This document shows, piece after piece, positions 22,755 through 32,213 of a DNA stretch of 64,000 nucleotides (position 1 is its first letter; each line of letters opens with the position of its first letter). This DNA is from Haemophilus aegyptius (GTDB taxonomy: Bacteria > Pseudomonadota > Gammaproteobacteria > Enterobacterales > Pasteurellaceae). The notes below the pieces were generated by a model, which was given only the letters and a program-made list of their open reading frames with translations, did not search any database and was not told where the DNA came from. A program made the translations under genes and the position numbers. Where the stretch lies: the NCBI RefSeq assembly GCF_900475885.1, contig NZ_LS483429.1:1240001-1304000 (forward strand), read 5' to 3'.

Positions 22755-22763
22755 CAGCTTTTT
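22740..22763 (+). terminator. Terminator upstream of recJ with no known gene before it
   Basis: AGCTGTTGA and TCAACAGCT form a perfect 9-base stem around TT, followed by TTTT. It lies 26 bases before the recJ start, so recJ transcription must start very close by or read through. Confidence 0.75.
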
Positions 22764-22788
22764 GCTTTTAGGTATGAATTAATATCCA

Positions 22789-24516
22789 GTGAAAAAACTT
22801 ATCAAACGCCGTGAAATTCCAGTTGGAAATTCTGTTTCAACCCATCCGTTATTAGATCGCCTTTATCGTGCTCGTCATATTAAAAACACCAAAGAAGTAG
22901 ACCGCACTTTGAAATCAATGCTCAATCCAAATCAATTATATGGCATTGATCAAGCGGTAAATTTATTAGTGGAGGCTTACCAACAACAGCAAAAAATAGT
23001 GATTGTTGGGGATTTCGATGCTGATGGTGCAACTAGCACAGCATTGAGTGTGCTCGCTTTAAGACAACTTGGTTTTTCTGATGTAGATTACCTTGTGCCA
23101 AATCGATTTGAACAAGGTTATGGTTTGAGTATTCCAGTGGCTGAAATGGCGATTGAAAAGGGCGTTCAGTTATTAATGACGGTGGATAACGGCGTTTCAT
23201 CTTTTGAAGGCATTGCATTTTTGAAAGAAAAAGGCATTCGAGTTTTAGTCACGGATCATCATTTACCGCCCGAAACTTTGCCGCCAGCCGATGCGATTGT
23301 TAATCCTAATTTAAGTCAGTGTCATTTCCCTTCAAAATCTTTAGCTGGCGTTGGTGTGGCATTTTATTTGATGCTGGCGGTGCGCGCAAAATTTCGTGAA
23401 CTCGGTATTTTTACTGCAGAAACACAACCTAATTTTACTGATTTGCTCGATCTAGTTGCATTGGGTACTGTCGCTGATGTTGTGCCTTTAGATCAAAATA
23501 ATCGTATCCTTGCTTATCAAGGTTTAATGCGGATTCGTGCTAGACACTGCCGTCCTGGTATTATTGCGTTGGCTGAAGTGGCCAACCGCAATGTTGAACA
23601 GTTTACCTCAAGTGATCTCGGTTTTTGTATCGGGCCTCGTTTAAATGCGGCAGGGCGTTTAGATAATATGTCGATTGGGGTGGAGCTTTTGCTGGCGAAC
23701 GAAATGTCAAAAGCCAGAGAATTAGCTTTAGATCTTGACGAACTCAACCAAACACGTAAAGAAATTGAAGCAGGTATGAAGCTTGAGGCAATAAAAATTT
23801 GTCAAAATCTTACCGCACTTTTTAAAGAGTTACCCTATGGTATTACGCTTTATCAGCCCGATTGGCATCAAGGCGTATTAGGCATTGTTTCATCAAGGGT
23901 TAAGGATCAATATCATCGTCCAGTGATTGCCTTTACGCAAGATAGTGAGGGAATTTTGAAAGGTTCCGCTCGTTCTATTGAGGGGTTACATATGCGCGAT
24001 GTTTTAGAGCGTATTCATTCGCAACATCCTAATATAATTTTAAAATTTGGCGGACACGCAATGGCTGCTGGGTTGAGTATTCGAGAAGAATATTTTGCGG
24101 ATTTCCAACATCTTTTTAATCAAACCATTGCCGATTGGCTTGATGAAGAACATCTGCAAGGCATAATTTGGACAGATGGCGAACTGAATTCAAATGAATT
24201 TAATCTTGAAACGGCAGAGTTGATAAAATCGGTAGGCACTTGGGGACAAGGGTTTCCTGAGCCTTGCTTTGATGGCGAATTTAAAATTTTAGATCAGCGC
24301 GCGATTGGGCAAAATAAAAATCATCTAAAAATGTTGCTAGAACCGAAACAAGATGGGGGGTTATTAGATGCGATTGCGTTTAATATTGATACAAGATTGT
24401 ATCCTGATCTTTCAATTAAACAGGCTCGTTTAGCCTATAAATTAGAGATTAACGAATTTCGTGGCAATCGTAGCCTACAATTATTGGTAGATTATATTGA
24501 GCCTATAGATGAGTGA
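22789..24516 (+). CDS. recJ: Single-stranded-DNA-specific 5'-3' exonuclease RecJ
   Basis: DHH-family nuclease used in recombination, mismatch and excision repair. DHH signature VVGDFDADGATSTALSVLAL (about residues 72-91), the DHH triad as TDHHLPPETLP, ATP-independent core motifs GLRLNAAGRLDN-type (IGPRLNAAGRLDNMS) and the DHHA1 motif FGGHAMAAGLS. 575 residues. GTG start at 22789. The stop lies just before the next gene. Confidence 0.95.
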   Translation: MKKLIKRREIPVGNSVSTHPLLDRLYRARHIKNTKEVDRTLKSMLNPNQLYGIDQAVNLLVEAYQQQQKIVIVGDFDADGATSTALSVLALRQLGFSDVDYLVPNRFEQGYGLSIPVAEMAIEKGVQLLMTVDNGVSSFEGIAFLKEKGIRVLVTDHHLPPETLPPADAIVNPNLSQCHFPSKSLAGVGVAFYLMLAVRAKFRELGIFTAETQPNFTDLLDLVALGTVADVVPLDQNNRILAYQGLMRIRARHCRPGIIALAEVANRNVEQFTSSDLGFCIGPRLNAAGRLDNMSIGVELLLANEMSKARELALDLDELNQTRKEIEAGMKLEAIKICQNLTALFKELPYGITLYQPDWHQGVLGIVSSRVKDQYHRPVIAFTQDSEGILKGSARSIEGLHMRDVLERIHSQHPNIILKFGGHAMAAGLSIREEYFADFQHLFNQTIADWLDEEHLQGIIWTDGELNSNEFNLETAELIKSVGTWGQGFPEPCFDGEFKILDQRAIGQNKNHLKMLLEPKQDGGLLDAIAFNIDTRLYPDLSIKQARLAYKLEINEFRGNRSLQLLVDYIEPIDE

Positions 24517-24520
24517 TAGA

Positions 24521-25213
24521 ATGAAATTAAAAGGGCTGTTGGCATTTTGTTTGCTTTTTTTATCGTCGTTTGTTTTAGCAGAAGTCAATCAGAAAGAATT
24601 TTCAGTACAAAATTCTCCGTACTTGCCATCACGGGACACAATTTATTTTGAAGATGGGCGCGATTATTTTTCTTATCAAGAACCTATTGAACAAGCGTCT
24701 CGAGCCGATAAAAAAATACGGATTCAATTCTTTTTTGATTATGATTGTCGAGTATGTTCTTCAGCACAGGATATTTTAGAACTTTATAGCCAAATACGCA
24801 CACATAAAGTTGTGTTGGAACAATATCCTATTGCAACTGCCGATAGCCAGTTTAGCGCACGCATTTTTTATACTTTGCAAGCATTAAGTGCGGGGGAATT
24901 ATCCAATGTTTTATTATTTGAAACTTCAGAAAAATCCCGTTATACAGAATTGTCTACATCAAATAAAATTCAGCAATGGGCGGAAGAACAAGGGCTAGAT
25001 AAACAGTTATTTATTCAAACTGAAAATTCACAAAGCGTAAAAGAACAAATTCAAAATGCGATTGAATTGACGGAAGAATATGGTGTGTTTACCTATCCTT
25101 ACGTTGTTATTGGGGGAAAATATGTACTCACTGCGAGTACGCTTTATAACGATGATTATAGCGTTGCAGTGTTAGATTTTTTGGTAAATAAAATAGAACA
25201 GGAACAAAAGTGA
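24521..25213 (+). CDS. Periplasmic thioredoxin-fold (DsbA-like) protein with CRVC motif
   Basis: Signal peptide [20 protein letters not shown], then a thioredoxin fold with a Cys-x-x-Cys site CRVC ([15 protein letters not shown]) and a helical insert, ending in the cis-proline loop [14 protein letters not shown]. This is the DsbA order of elements, but I do not know its partner. The ATG at 24521 is chosen because it begins the signal peptide; one at 24509 overlaps the recJ stop and adds MSDR. Its stop overlaps the mtnN start. DsbC is encoded two genes upstream, so it may belong to the same thiol system. Confidence 0.7.
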   Translation: MKLKGLLAFCLLFLSSFVLAEVNQKEFSVQNSPYLPSRDTIYFEDGRDYFSYQEPIEQASRADKKIRIQFFFDYDCRVCSSAQDILELYSQIRTHKVVLEQYPIATADSQFSARIFYTLQALSAGELSNVLLFETSEKSRYTELSTSNKIQQWAEEQGLDKQLFIQTENSQSVKEQIQNAIELTEEYGVFTYPYVVIGGKYVLTASTLYNDDYSVAVLDFLVNKIEQEQK

Positions 25214-25902
25214 TGAAAATCGGAATTGTTGGCGCAATGGCGCAAGAAGTGGAAATTTTAAAAAATTTAATGACAGAGAGAACGGAAACTTGTGTAGCAA
25301 GTGCGGTCATTTTTGAAGGCAAAATTAACGGTAAAAATGTTGTATTATTGCAATCAGGCATTGGCAAAGTGGCAGCTGCCATTGGCACCACGGCATTATT
25401 GCAATTAGCCAAGCCAGATTTTGTGATCAATACTGGCTCTGCTGGTGGGGTAGCAAAAGGCTTGAAAGTGGGGGATATTGTAATTTCTGATGAAACACGC
25501 TATCACGATGCGGATGTGACCGCTTTTGGCTATGAAAAAGGGCAATTGCCTGCTAATCCTGCGGCATTTTTATCGGACAAAAAATTAGCAGATCTCGCTC
25601 AAGAAATTGCAGAAAAGCAAGGACAATCAGTAAAACGTGGCTTAATTTGCTCTGGCGATAGTTTTATTAATAGTGAAGATAAAATCGCACAAATAAAAGC
25701 AGACTTCCCGAATGTGACGGGGGTTGAAATGGAAGCGACAGCGATTGCACAAGTTTGCTATGCGTTTAATGTGCCTTTTGTGGTGGTTCGAGCAATTTCT
25801 GATGGCGGCGATGGTAAAGCAAGTATGTCTTTTGAAGAGTTTTTACCATTAGCGGCGAAGCAGTCTTCGGCGTTAGTGTTGGGGATGATTGACAGACTGT
25901 AG
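25213..25902 (+). CDS. mtnN: 5'-methylthioadenosine/S-adenosylhomocysteine nucleosidase
   Basis: Splits methylthioadenosine and S-adenosylhomocysteine, part of methionine salvage and of autoinducer-2 supply. It starts [23 protein letters not shown] and [22 protein letters not shown] are family marks; the MEATAIAQV substrate motif and the catalytic Asp in [14 protein letters not shown] are present. 229 residues. ATG 25213 overlaps the stop of the preceding gene. Confidence 0.95.
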   Translation: MKIGIVGAMAQEVEILKNLMTERTETCVASAVIFEGKINGKNVVLLQSGIGKVAAAIGTTALLQLAKPDFVINTGSAGGVAKGLKVGDIVISDETRYHDADVTAFGYEKGQLPANPAAFLSDKKLADLAQEIAEKQGQSVKRGLICSGDSFINSEDKIAQIKADFPNVTGVEMEATAIAQVCYAFNVPFVVVRAISDGGDGKASMSFEEFLPLAAKQSSALVLGMIDRL

Positions 25903-25938
25903 TAATAATCTTTTAATAAGATAATAAATTCTAAAATT

Positions 25939-25967
25939 AAAGGCATAGCTTTTAGCTATGCCTTTTT
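25939..25967. terminator. Bidirectional terminator between mtnN and the TonB receptor
   Basis: AAAGGCATAGCT pairs with AGCTATGCCTTT around TTT, with a T run on the plus strand and an A-rich flank on the other side. Confidence 0.8.
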
Positions 25968-25978
25968 ATATGAGCCAA

Positions 25979-28717
25979 TTAGAATTTATAGTTTAAACTC
26001 AGAATATAAGTTCTTCCACGTGCAAAGTTATAAAGTACAGATTTATCTTTTACTCCATCTTCACAAGCATCATTTTTACTACAAATTGAATCATTTAAAC
26101 TTGAATAATAACGTTGCGAAGCCGCGTCATTTCCAGCATCTAATGGATCAACATAACGTTTATCTAATAGATTTTGTACTTCCGCTTTAATAATCAAATC
26201 TTTGATTGGTTCATAGCTGACGTGTAAATCTAAAATAATCGGTTGTTTTTTAATCTCTTCTGTTTTTTTCACGGCATAGTAAGTTCTTTGACTTGAAGTA
26301 TGTTTTTCATAGCGAGAGCCATTGATATATTCTTCTTCAATTGTCGCACGTTTACTTTTTCCATAATAACGAGCTGCCATACCTAAGGTTAATTTTTGAT
26401 CAAACCAGCGTGTGCCAAGCTCTAATCTGCCGTAGTCTTTTGGTAGCATTGAAACACGAGATAAGCCATAACCTTGTTTCAAAATGTCTTCTTTTGAAGC
26501 ATTATTCGGACGTGGGCTGGCATCGGCATAATTGGTTGGCTGATTAGTACGTTGATAAGCGTAAGAGACATTCGCAAAAAAACGTCCCATATCATAATTA
26601 AGCTCTAACTCGGCACCGCTTTTTTTCACGATAGGTTGATAATTTTGATGTGCGATATTAAAGCGAAAACCATTACTGCTTGCCCACGTAGGTACAACGC
26701 CATTTCTCCACCAAACACCGTAAACATTATGGATATAGTTTTTAATAAAGCTACGATAACCCACTAATTTGATGCCTAGCACATCGTCTTGAGTGAATAG
26801 ACCTTTTTTATAAGTATTAAAGCCTAGTTGATAGGTGTCAGATTGTTCAGGTTTTAATGCCGTGTTTACCCCTGCATCAGACACTTGAGAGAAAAACATC
26901 TCTTGAATATTCGGCATTCTGTGTGTGCGTGAATAAGTGAAAAATGGCATAAAATAATCGCTTAGCTCTGCACTTAATGTAGCGGAATGATTGAATGCCT
27001 TTTTATGGCCTGATTTATGCAAAATCGGTTCCGCTCCATTTTCATATCCAACATACTCACCATTAAACGCATAGTGGGTAAAATTCACGCTGTAATTTAA
27101 ATGATAAATGCCTTTAGAAAGTGCGGTATCAAAATAGACCGTTTTAAATTTTTGCTTGCCAGAAGGTTGTAAAATCACTGAACGTTGGGGTAGTAAACTT
27201 CGGGTACCTTTAAATCGTCCTAAATGGCTGTAGTTACCTTGATCGTGTGAATCATCGTTATAAAACAAACTTAATTCTTCTGGAAAACGGTTTTTACTGT
27301 ATTCATTAGTAAAATAGTTAAACCCTAATGTGGTTTTTAAATCGATTTCTTTTGGCAACAAGAAAGTATGGCTGTTATTTATATCAACAATATTTGCGAC
27401 ATTTTTGGTAATAAGTTTGTCTGCCACTTGCCAGCCAGCAAAAAAACCACCCTTAGGATAAATGGTTTTACCAATGTTATGTGCAGCCATTAAATTAAGA
27501 TCAAGATAGCTGTTATTATTGAAGTTATAATTGACTTGGTAATTACGGTTTTCAATTTTGCGAGAACCAATTTTATTATCCAATGTACGTATTTGCGCCC
27601 CTAAATTTTGGTGATCATCGCCATATTCAAATTTTAATAAATGGCTACGTGAGCGTGATTGCAAACTACCAGGCTCAATTGGTGCAACGCTATATTGATC
27701 TTTATTGCGTTCAAAGCTTTTATCAGTTTCTGTTATGTCTTTTTGTAATTCTGTAATTTTTGATGGATCTTTATTCTTAAGTTGTTTTAAAATTTCCTTT
27801 TGTTTACTATTTTGGTACCATTGTTTGCATACTTTGCTTAAATCGGTAGAATTTGGAAATGGTTTCGAGTCAGCTAAGTGGGGGTTGTCGGGGTCATTAC
27901 AAGACCAATGGTTTTTGCTTAAATCAGGTGTCCATTGTCCAGCTGAATTTAAAACATAACCCGCATTACGAAAATAAGCTTCTTTTTCTTTCGCGAGAAT
28001 ATCCTGCCCTAATGATGCTAATCGTTCTCCGCCACCGATACGATAATCTTGTGAAACTTCACGTTGGCTATAACCATACACAACGCCTACATAGCCACCA
28101 TTATCAAGCCATTTTCTGCCTGCAGCCATTGTCATAAAATTGGATTTAGTGGCATTGCTCCCTGTCATTCCTTTCAGAATAATGCCGAATGGTTTGTCAT
28201 CGGTAATAACATCATTAACGCCTAATGTTCTAAAATTAGCACTGCCTGCTAACGCATTTATACCGCTTGATCCTGAAAAGTTGCTTTTATTAACATCTAC
28301 ACCTGCAATAAAATTAGGATCGATTGCCGCACCAAATTGAGAACTTCCGCCTGATTGACCTGAGTCTAAGGCTGTAGAATAGAAGGTCTGGGTTACACCA
28401 TCAACCATCGTATTGACACGGCCTAATCCATTTTCGCCACGAATATTCACAGAAACGACACCCGAGCCTTTATCTTGTTGAGTAAATGCCCCAGGAATGC
28501 TCCGAATCACTTGGTCAATGGTTTGTGTTTCCTTAAAGACATTTTCACGTGTACTTTTGGCTTTGGCTTCAGTGAAAGGTTTTTTATCGTTTGATATAAC
28601 TTTTTCCACTACATCAATTTGTCCTAATGTTTCTTCGGCTAGAGCTTGTGTAATCGTCATACCGATTGTATTAATTAGGCCAAGTGTAATTAAATTTAAT
28701 TTTATAGCTTTCTTCAT
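25979..28717 (-). CDS. hup: TonB-dependent haem/transferrin-type outer-membrane receptor
   Basis: Outer-membrane gated channel for iron or haem. Signal peptide (about residues 1-28, ..ITQALAEE); a plug domain from about 40 to 160 with TIDQVIRSIPGAFTQQDKGSGVV and VNIRGENGLGRVNTMVDGV; the rest is a beta-barrel that ends YNFARGRTYILSLNYKF, with the terminal phenylalanine of barrel proteins. 912 residues. The Rd counterpart was, as I recall, described as the haem utilisation protein Hup; the ligand is not readable from the sequence. Confidence 0.8.
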   Translation of the reverse strand: MKKAIKLNLITLGLINTIGMTITQALAEETLGQIDVVEKVISNDKKPFTEAKAKSTRENVFKETQTIDQVIRSIPGAFTQQDKGSGVVSVNIRGENGLGRVNTMVDGVTQTFYSTALDSGQSGGSSQFGAAIDPNFIAGVDVNKSNFSGSSGINALAGSANFRTLGVNDVITDDKPFGIILKGMTGSNATKSNFMTMAAGRKWLDNGGYVGVVYGYSQREVSQDYRIGGGERLASLGQDILAKEKEAYFRNAGYVLNSAGQWTPDLSKNHWSCNDPDNPHLADSKPFPNSTDLSKVCKQWYQNSKQKEILKQLKNKDPSKITELQKDITETDKSFERNKDQYSVAPIEPGSLQSRSRSHLLKFEYGDDHQNLGAQIRTLDNKIGSRKIENRNYQVNYNFNNNSYLDLNLMAAHNIGKTIYPKGGFFAGWQVADKLITKNVANIVDINNSHTFLLPKEIDLKTTLGFNYFTNEYSKNRFPEELSLFYNDDSHDQGNYSHLGRFKGTRSLLPQRSVILQPSGKQKFKTVYFDTALSKGIYHLNYSVNFTHYAFNGEYVGYENGAEPILHKSGHKKAFNHSATLSAELSDYFMPFFTYSRTHRMPNIQEMFFSQVSDAGVNTALKPEQSDTYQLGFNTYKKGLFTQDDVLGIKLVGYRSFIKNYIHNVYGVWWRNGVVPTWASSNGFRFNIAHQNYQPIVKKSGAELELNYDMGRFFANVSYAYQRTNQPTNYADASPRPNNASKEDILKQGYGLSRVSMLPKDYGRLELGTRWFDQKLTLGMAARYYGKSKRATIEEEYINGSRYEKHTSSQRTYYAVKKTEEIKKQPIILDLHVSYEPIKDLIIKAEVQNLLDKRYVDPLDAGNDAASQRYYSSLNDSICSKNDACEDGVKDKSVLYNFARGRTYILSLNYKF

Positions 28718-28743
28718 TATCGTTCCTATTTATTTTTGAGAAA

Positions 28744-28757
28744 GATTACGATTATCC
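28744..28757. promoter_or_regulatory. Possible Fur site upstream of the TonB receptor
   Basis: GATTACGATTATCC (plus strand) partly matches the Fur consensus built from GATAAT/ATTATC units, 27 bases upstream of the receptor start. The match is moderate. Confidence 0.3.
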
Positions 28758-28934
28758 ATTTTATAAGAGGGATTTCAAGGAATGATTTAATAAATTTAAT
28801 GAAAATACCTAAAAATAATGAAAAAAATTAATTTTTTAGAGAGAAAAGATGTAGAGGGAATAAAGAAAAAGAAAGTTTAGTTTTCGCTAAAATGGATAAA
28901 TTCATTCGCAAAATCAACCGCACTTTAAAATAGG

Positions 28935-28960
28935 AAATGACCGCAAAAGTGCGGTCATTT
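28935..28960 (-). terminator. Terminator after the lactate permease gene
   Basis: AAATGACCGC and GCGGTCATTT form a 10-base stem that contains an uptake-signal core; a second core in the other orientation lies just upstream at 28918. Confidence 0.7.
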
Positions 28961-28972
28961 TTGGTGTAAATT

Positions 28973-30571
28973 TTATAGATTATAAAATAAAGGTACTAAG
29001 AACAACGCGCAAAGTGCGGCAATGATACCGTAAACGATCATAGGTATAATGGTTTTCTTAATAATTGTGCCTTCTTGGTTTGAAATATTTAACACAGAAC
29101 TTACCGCTACAATGTTATTGATACATACCATATTCCCCATTGCTCCACCGACAGATTGTAAAGCAAGAACAAGTGCGACAGAAATGCCAGTGGTTTCTGC
29201 GGTAGAAAGTTGAACACTACCAAATGTTAGGTTGGATACGGTATTTGAACCAGAGAAAAAGGATCCGATCGCGCCTAAGAAAGAGGAGAAAATAGTCCAG
29301 TTACTACCAGAAATTTCAGCAAAAGTTCGACCAATAATTTTTACCATAGAATGTTCGCCACCCACTAACATTAGGTTTACCATCACTAAGGCACCAACTA
29401 AGGCAATAAATGGATTTTTAGATTGTTGTAAACTTGATACAAAAATCTGTTTAACATTTGAACTGGAAATTTTAAAGACAGGAATCGCAATTAGTACTGT
29501 AATGACAAATGGAATCAATGCGGGTACGTAAAGAAGTTTATAGCTTGATGAAACATTTGAGCCAAAAATATTTTTTAAGCTAAAGATTAAACCTTTGCTA
29601 ATTTCAAATAATCCTAACGAACCTAATGTGGTTGAGAACCAAATAGTTGCGTCATTCATCATTGCTTTGAATGGTAATTGATGAATACGAGTCACAATTA
29701 AAAATGCAATAAGTAAACCTGTCGGGAATAATGCTTTAACTACTTCTCCCGTACTTACCGCATTATTATCAAGGGTATTTGTTACTTTTGCTAAACCAAT
29801 ATTGCGATTAGCAGCCCATACAGAAATAAATAAGCCGATTGCCCCCCCAACGAGTGATGGAAATTCGTAATTGACTTGAGCAATCAAGAAATAAGGTACT
29901 ACGCAACCCAGTACGCTAATATAGATAAATACGATGTTTTTACGAATATCATCCCAATTTACTAAGATACGAAGTGCTAATAATGGGATAATAAGTGCAG
30001 CAATGGAGTGTATAAATGCTGTAATAGACCCAATTTCTAAAATCATATCTTCTGATAATTTTAAAGCACCAAAACCAAACCAAGTTGGTGTACCTACCGC
30101 ACCAAAGGATACGGGAACTGAGTTCATAATCAGTGCCAACATTGCCACTTTTAATGGATGAAAACCTAATCCCACTAAAATAGGTGCAGCAATTGCCGCT
30201 GGTGTACCAAAACCACTTGCACCTTCGATCATAAAGGCAAACGCCCAACCAATAATCATTAATTGTGCAACGGGATTTGGATTAATATTTCCTAACCATT
30301 TTCGCATAATATTTGTTGCGCCTGAAATTTCAGAGAAACGGTTAAAGAGAATCGCACCAAAAATTACTGTAATAGGAGTTTGTACCGCAACAATTGCAGA
30401 AACAACATTTGCACTAATAGTAACAATATCTGTATTAAAGTGTAAAAGATGAACGCCCATAACTAATGTTGCAATCCAAGGTAAGGCAACATAAGAAGGT
30501 AGCGCGTTTCTTTTTACCATAAGATAAATCAGTAAAACGATAGGAAAAATACTTAGAACAAAAGACAGCAT
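28973..30571 (-). CDS. lctP: L-lactate permease
   Basis: Inner-membrane lactate:proton symporter of the LctP/GlcA family. 532 residues with about 13 hydrophobic segments. Family marks: GEGASGFGTPAAIAAPILVGLGF-type segment (IEGASGFGTPAAIA), SFGAVGTPTWFG, and FSGSNTVSNLTFGSVQ near residue 440. No lactate dehydrogenase gene is adjacent. The 273-base gap upstream has possible operators. Confidence 0.9.
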   Translation of the reverse strand: MLSFVLSIFPIVLLIYLMVKRNALPSYVALPWIATLVMGVHLLHFNTDIVTISANVVSAIVAVQTPITVIFGAILFNRFSEISGATNIMRKWLGNINPNPVAQLMIIGWAFAFMIEGASGFGTPAAIAAPILVGLGFHPLKVAMLALIMNSVPVSFGAVGTPTWFGFGALKLSEDMILEIGSITAFIHSIAALIIPLLALRILVNWDDIRKNIVFIYISVLGCVVPYFLIAQVNYEFPSLVGGAIGLFISVWAANRNIGLAKVTNTLDNNAVSTGEVVKALFPTGLLIAFLIVTRIHQLPFKAMMNDATIWFSTTLGSLGLFEISKGLIFSLKNIFGSNVSSSYKLLYVPALIPFVITVLIAIPVFKISSSNVKQIFVSSLQQSKNPFIALVGALVMVNLMLVGGEHSMVKIIGRTFAEISGSNWTIFSSFLGAIGSFFSGSNTVSNLTFGSVQLSTAETTGISVALVLALQSVGGAMGNMVCINNIVAVSSVLNISNQEGTIIKKTIIPMIVYGIIAALCALFLVPLFYNL

Positions 30572-30618
30572 AAAATATCCTCAGAGTTAGATTAAAAGAT
30601 GTGGTTATTTTATGGATT

Positions 30619-30667
30619 TATATGCAAAAGCATATACCTATTTTAAGAAAATGTGATCAATATCTCA
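30619..30667. promoter_or_regulatory. Candidate operators upstream of lctP
   Basis: A perfect dyad TATATGC-AAAA-GCATATA (30619-30636) and a CRP-like site TGTGA-N6-TCTCA (30652-30667) lie 48-96 bases before the lctP start. No specific lactate regulator is implied by the sequence itself. Confidence 0.4.
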
Positions 30668-30844
30668 TAAAATTTAACATTTTATTTTCATTTTTTACAT
30701 TTTTATTACTATTTGTGTTTAGTTATAGCATTAATAGAAGAATATGGAATATGATAAAGATTGTTTAATGCCATATTAACATTAGCAGGATCACCAAATT
30801 CTCACTATAATGCGCAAAATTTTGAGAATGAAAGGATAATTTGT

Positions 30845-30940
30845 ATGGGAATGATTATTACTGTTGATGGTCCTAGTGGTGCTGGGAAAGGGACGCTTTG
30901 TTATGTGTTGGCTGAAAAGTTGGGCTATGCTTTTTATTGA
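30845..30940 (+). pseudogene. cmk: 5' stump of cytidylate kinase gene
   Basis: The 31-codon frame reads [20 protein letters not shown] and ends with LGYAFY-stop. The P-loop GPSGAGKGT and following residues match the first 30 residues of cytidylate kinase; the remaining ~190 are missing, and at the end the sequence runs straight into the fbp terminator. A normal ribosome site (GAAAGGA) and upstream region are kept. No rpsA follows, as it does after intact cmk in other gamma-proteobacteria. Probably the edge of a genome rearrangement; a functional cmk is expected elsewhere. Confidence 0.85.
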
Positions 30941-30941
30941 T

Positions 30942-30973
30942 AAAAATCTCCCCTTTTAATCGAGGAGATTTTT
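30942..30973 (-). terminator. Terminator after fbp
   Basis: AAAAATCTCC and GGAGATTTTT form a 10-base stem, with A/T runs on both sides; it lies right after the fbp stop on the minus strand and abuts the cmk stump. Confidence 0.8.
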
Positions 30974-30974
30974 A

Positions 30975-31979
30975 TTATTCTTCTTTAAATTCTTCCATCA
31001 TTTCTTGTGCTTTTTTTACCATATCTTCTGAACCAACAAAAAGTGGTACACGTTGGTGGAGTTCCGTTGGTTGAATATCTAAAATTCGACGATAACCATC
31101 TGTTGCGACACCACCAGCTTGCTCCGCTAAAAATGCAATAGGATTGCCTTCATATAATAAACGGAGTTTTCCATTTGGATAGTTGGTTGCACTTGGGTAA
31201 ATATAAATGCCGCCTTTTAATAAATTGCGGTGGAAGTCTGCTACAAGTGAACCAATATAGCGAGATACGTAAGGGCGATGAGTCACTTTATCTTCTTCTT
31301 GGCAATATTTAATGTATTTTTTTACACCTTGCGGGAATTTCAGGTATTGTCCTTCATTGATGGAATAAATTTTGCCCTCTTTTGGCATTTGCATATTTTC
31401 GTGGGAAAGACAGAATGTACCGATTGATGGATCATAAGTGAAACCATTAACTCCATTACCAGTGGTATATACCAACATTGTTGATGAACCATAAACAATA
31501 TAACCCGCCGCGACTTGTTTATTACCTGGTTGCATAAAATCTTCTAAGGTAACAGGTGAGCCAATTGGAGATACGCGACGGTAAATAGAGAAAATTGTAC
31601 CGACGGATACGTTTACATCAATATTTGAAGAACCATCAAGGGGATCCGTTAAAATAATATATTTTGCATTACGGCCACGTTCTGTATCAAATGCGATAAA
31701 ACTTTCTTCTTCTTCAGAGGCAAAACCAGCCACTTCTTCACGTGCCATTAATGCCGCTTTCATCGTGTTATGGGCGAATAAATCGAGTTTCATTTGACTT
31801 TCGCCTTGTACATTTTCAATACCAGATTGACCGAGAATATTTGTTAAACCTGCTTTGTTAATATCTCGATGAATAATTTTCGCTAAAAGACGAATTGACG
31901 ACAAAATACCACTCAATTCCCCTTTTGCGTTTGGATATTCAGCTTGGCGTTCAACGATAAATTCACTTAATGTTTTCAT
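30975..31979 (-). CDS. fbp: Fructose-1,6-bisphosphatase class I
   Basis: Gluconeogenic phosphatase. Metal site motif [21 protein letters not shown]-type ([15 protein letters not shown], about residues 110-124), [22 protein letters not shown] and the active-site [10 protein letters not shown]. 334 residues, as E. coli. Confidence 0.96.
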   Translation of the reverse strand: MKTLSEFIVERQAEYPNAKGELSGILSSIRLLAKIIHRDINKAGLTNILGQSGIENVQGESQMKLDLFAHNTMKAALMAREEVAGFASEEEESFIAFDTERGRNAKYIILTDPLDGSSNIDVNVSVGTIFSIYRRVSPIGSPVTLEDFMQPGNKQVAAGYIVYGSSTMLVYTTGNGVNGFTYDPSIGTFCLSHENMQMPKEGKIYSINEGQYLKFPQGVKKYIKYCQEEDKVTHRPYVSRYIGSLVADFHRNLLKGGIYIYPSATNYPNGKLRLLYEGNPIAFLAEQAGGVATDGYRRILDIQPTELHQRVPLFVGSEDMVKKAQEMMEEFKEE

Positions 31980-32213
31980 AATTTTCCTTTTAGTTTTTCA
32001 TAATACGTTGATTAATTATAGGGAGTTTGGAGTGTAAACTCTAATGGCAGATTATCAGAATGGGATCTTTATCACAAAAATTTCACATTAATTGTTGTAA
32101 TTTTTAGAAGCTATCACTTATTTGTTAATTAATTCTGGAGTGATTTTGTGAATTTGCGCTCCAAATAAACTTGGGCTACCATAACCGCACTTTATTAAGC
32201 CAAAAGGTAAAAA

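Larger units (their letters stand above)
22618..22763 (+). ncRNA. Candidate antisense RNA opposite the Ibs-like gene
   Basis: Inferred. A good terminator at 22740-22763 on the plus strand has no gene before it since the dsbC hairpin. A possible promoter is TTAACA (22585-22590) with TATAAA (22606-22611), spacing 15, which would start an RNA of about 145 bases covering the toxin start codon and its whole leader. The RNA size fits Sib antitoxin RNAs. The 5' end is a guess. Confidence 0.35.

Noticed and set aside
30845-30940. Novel 31-residue P-loop microprotein
   Set aside because: The sequence matches the start of cytidylate kinase and stops in the middle of its fold, so a gene remnant is simpler.
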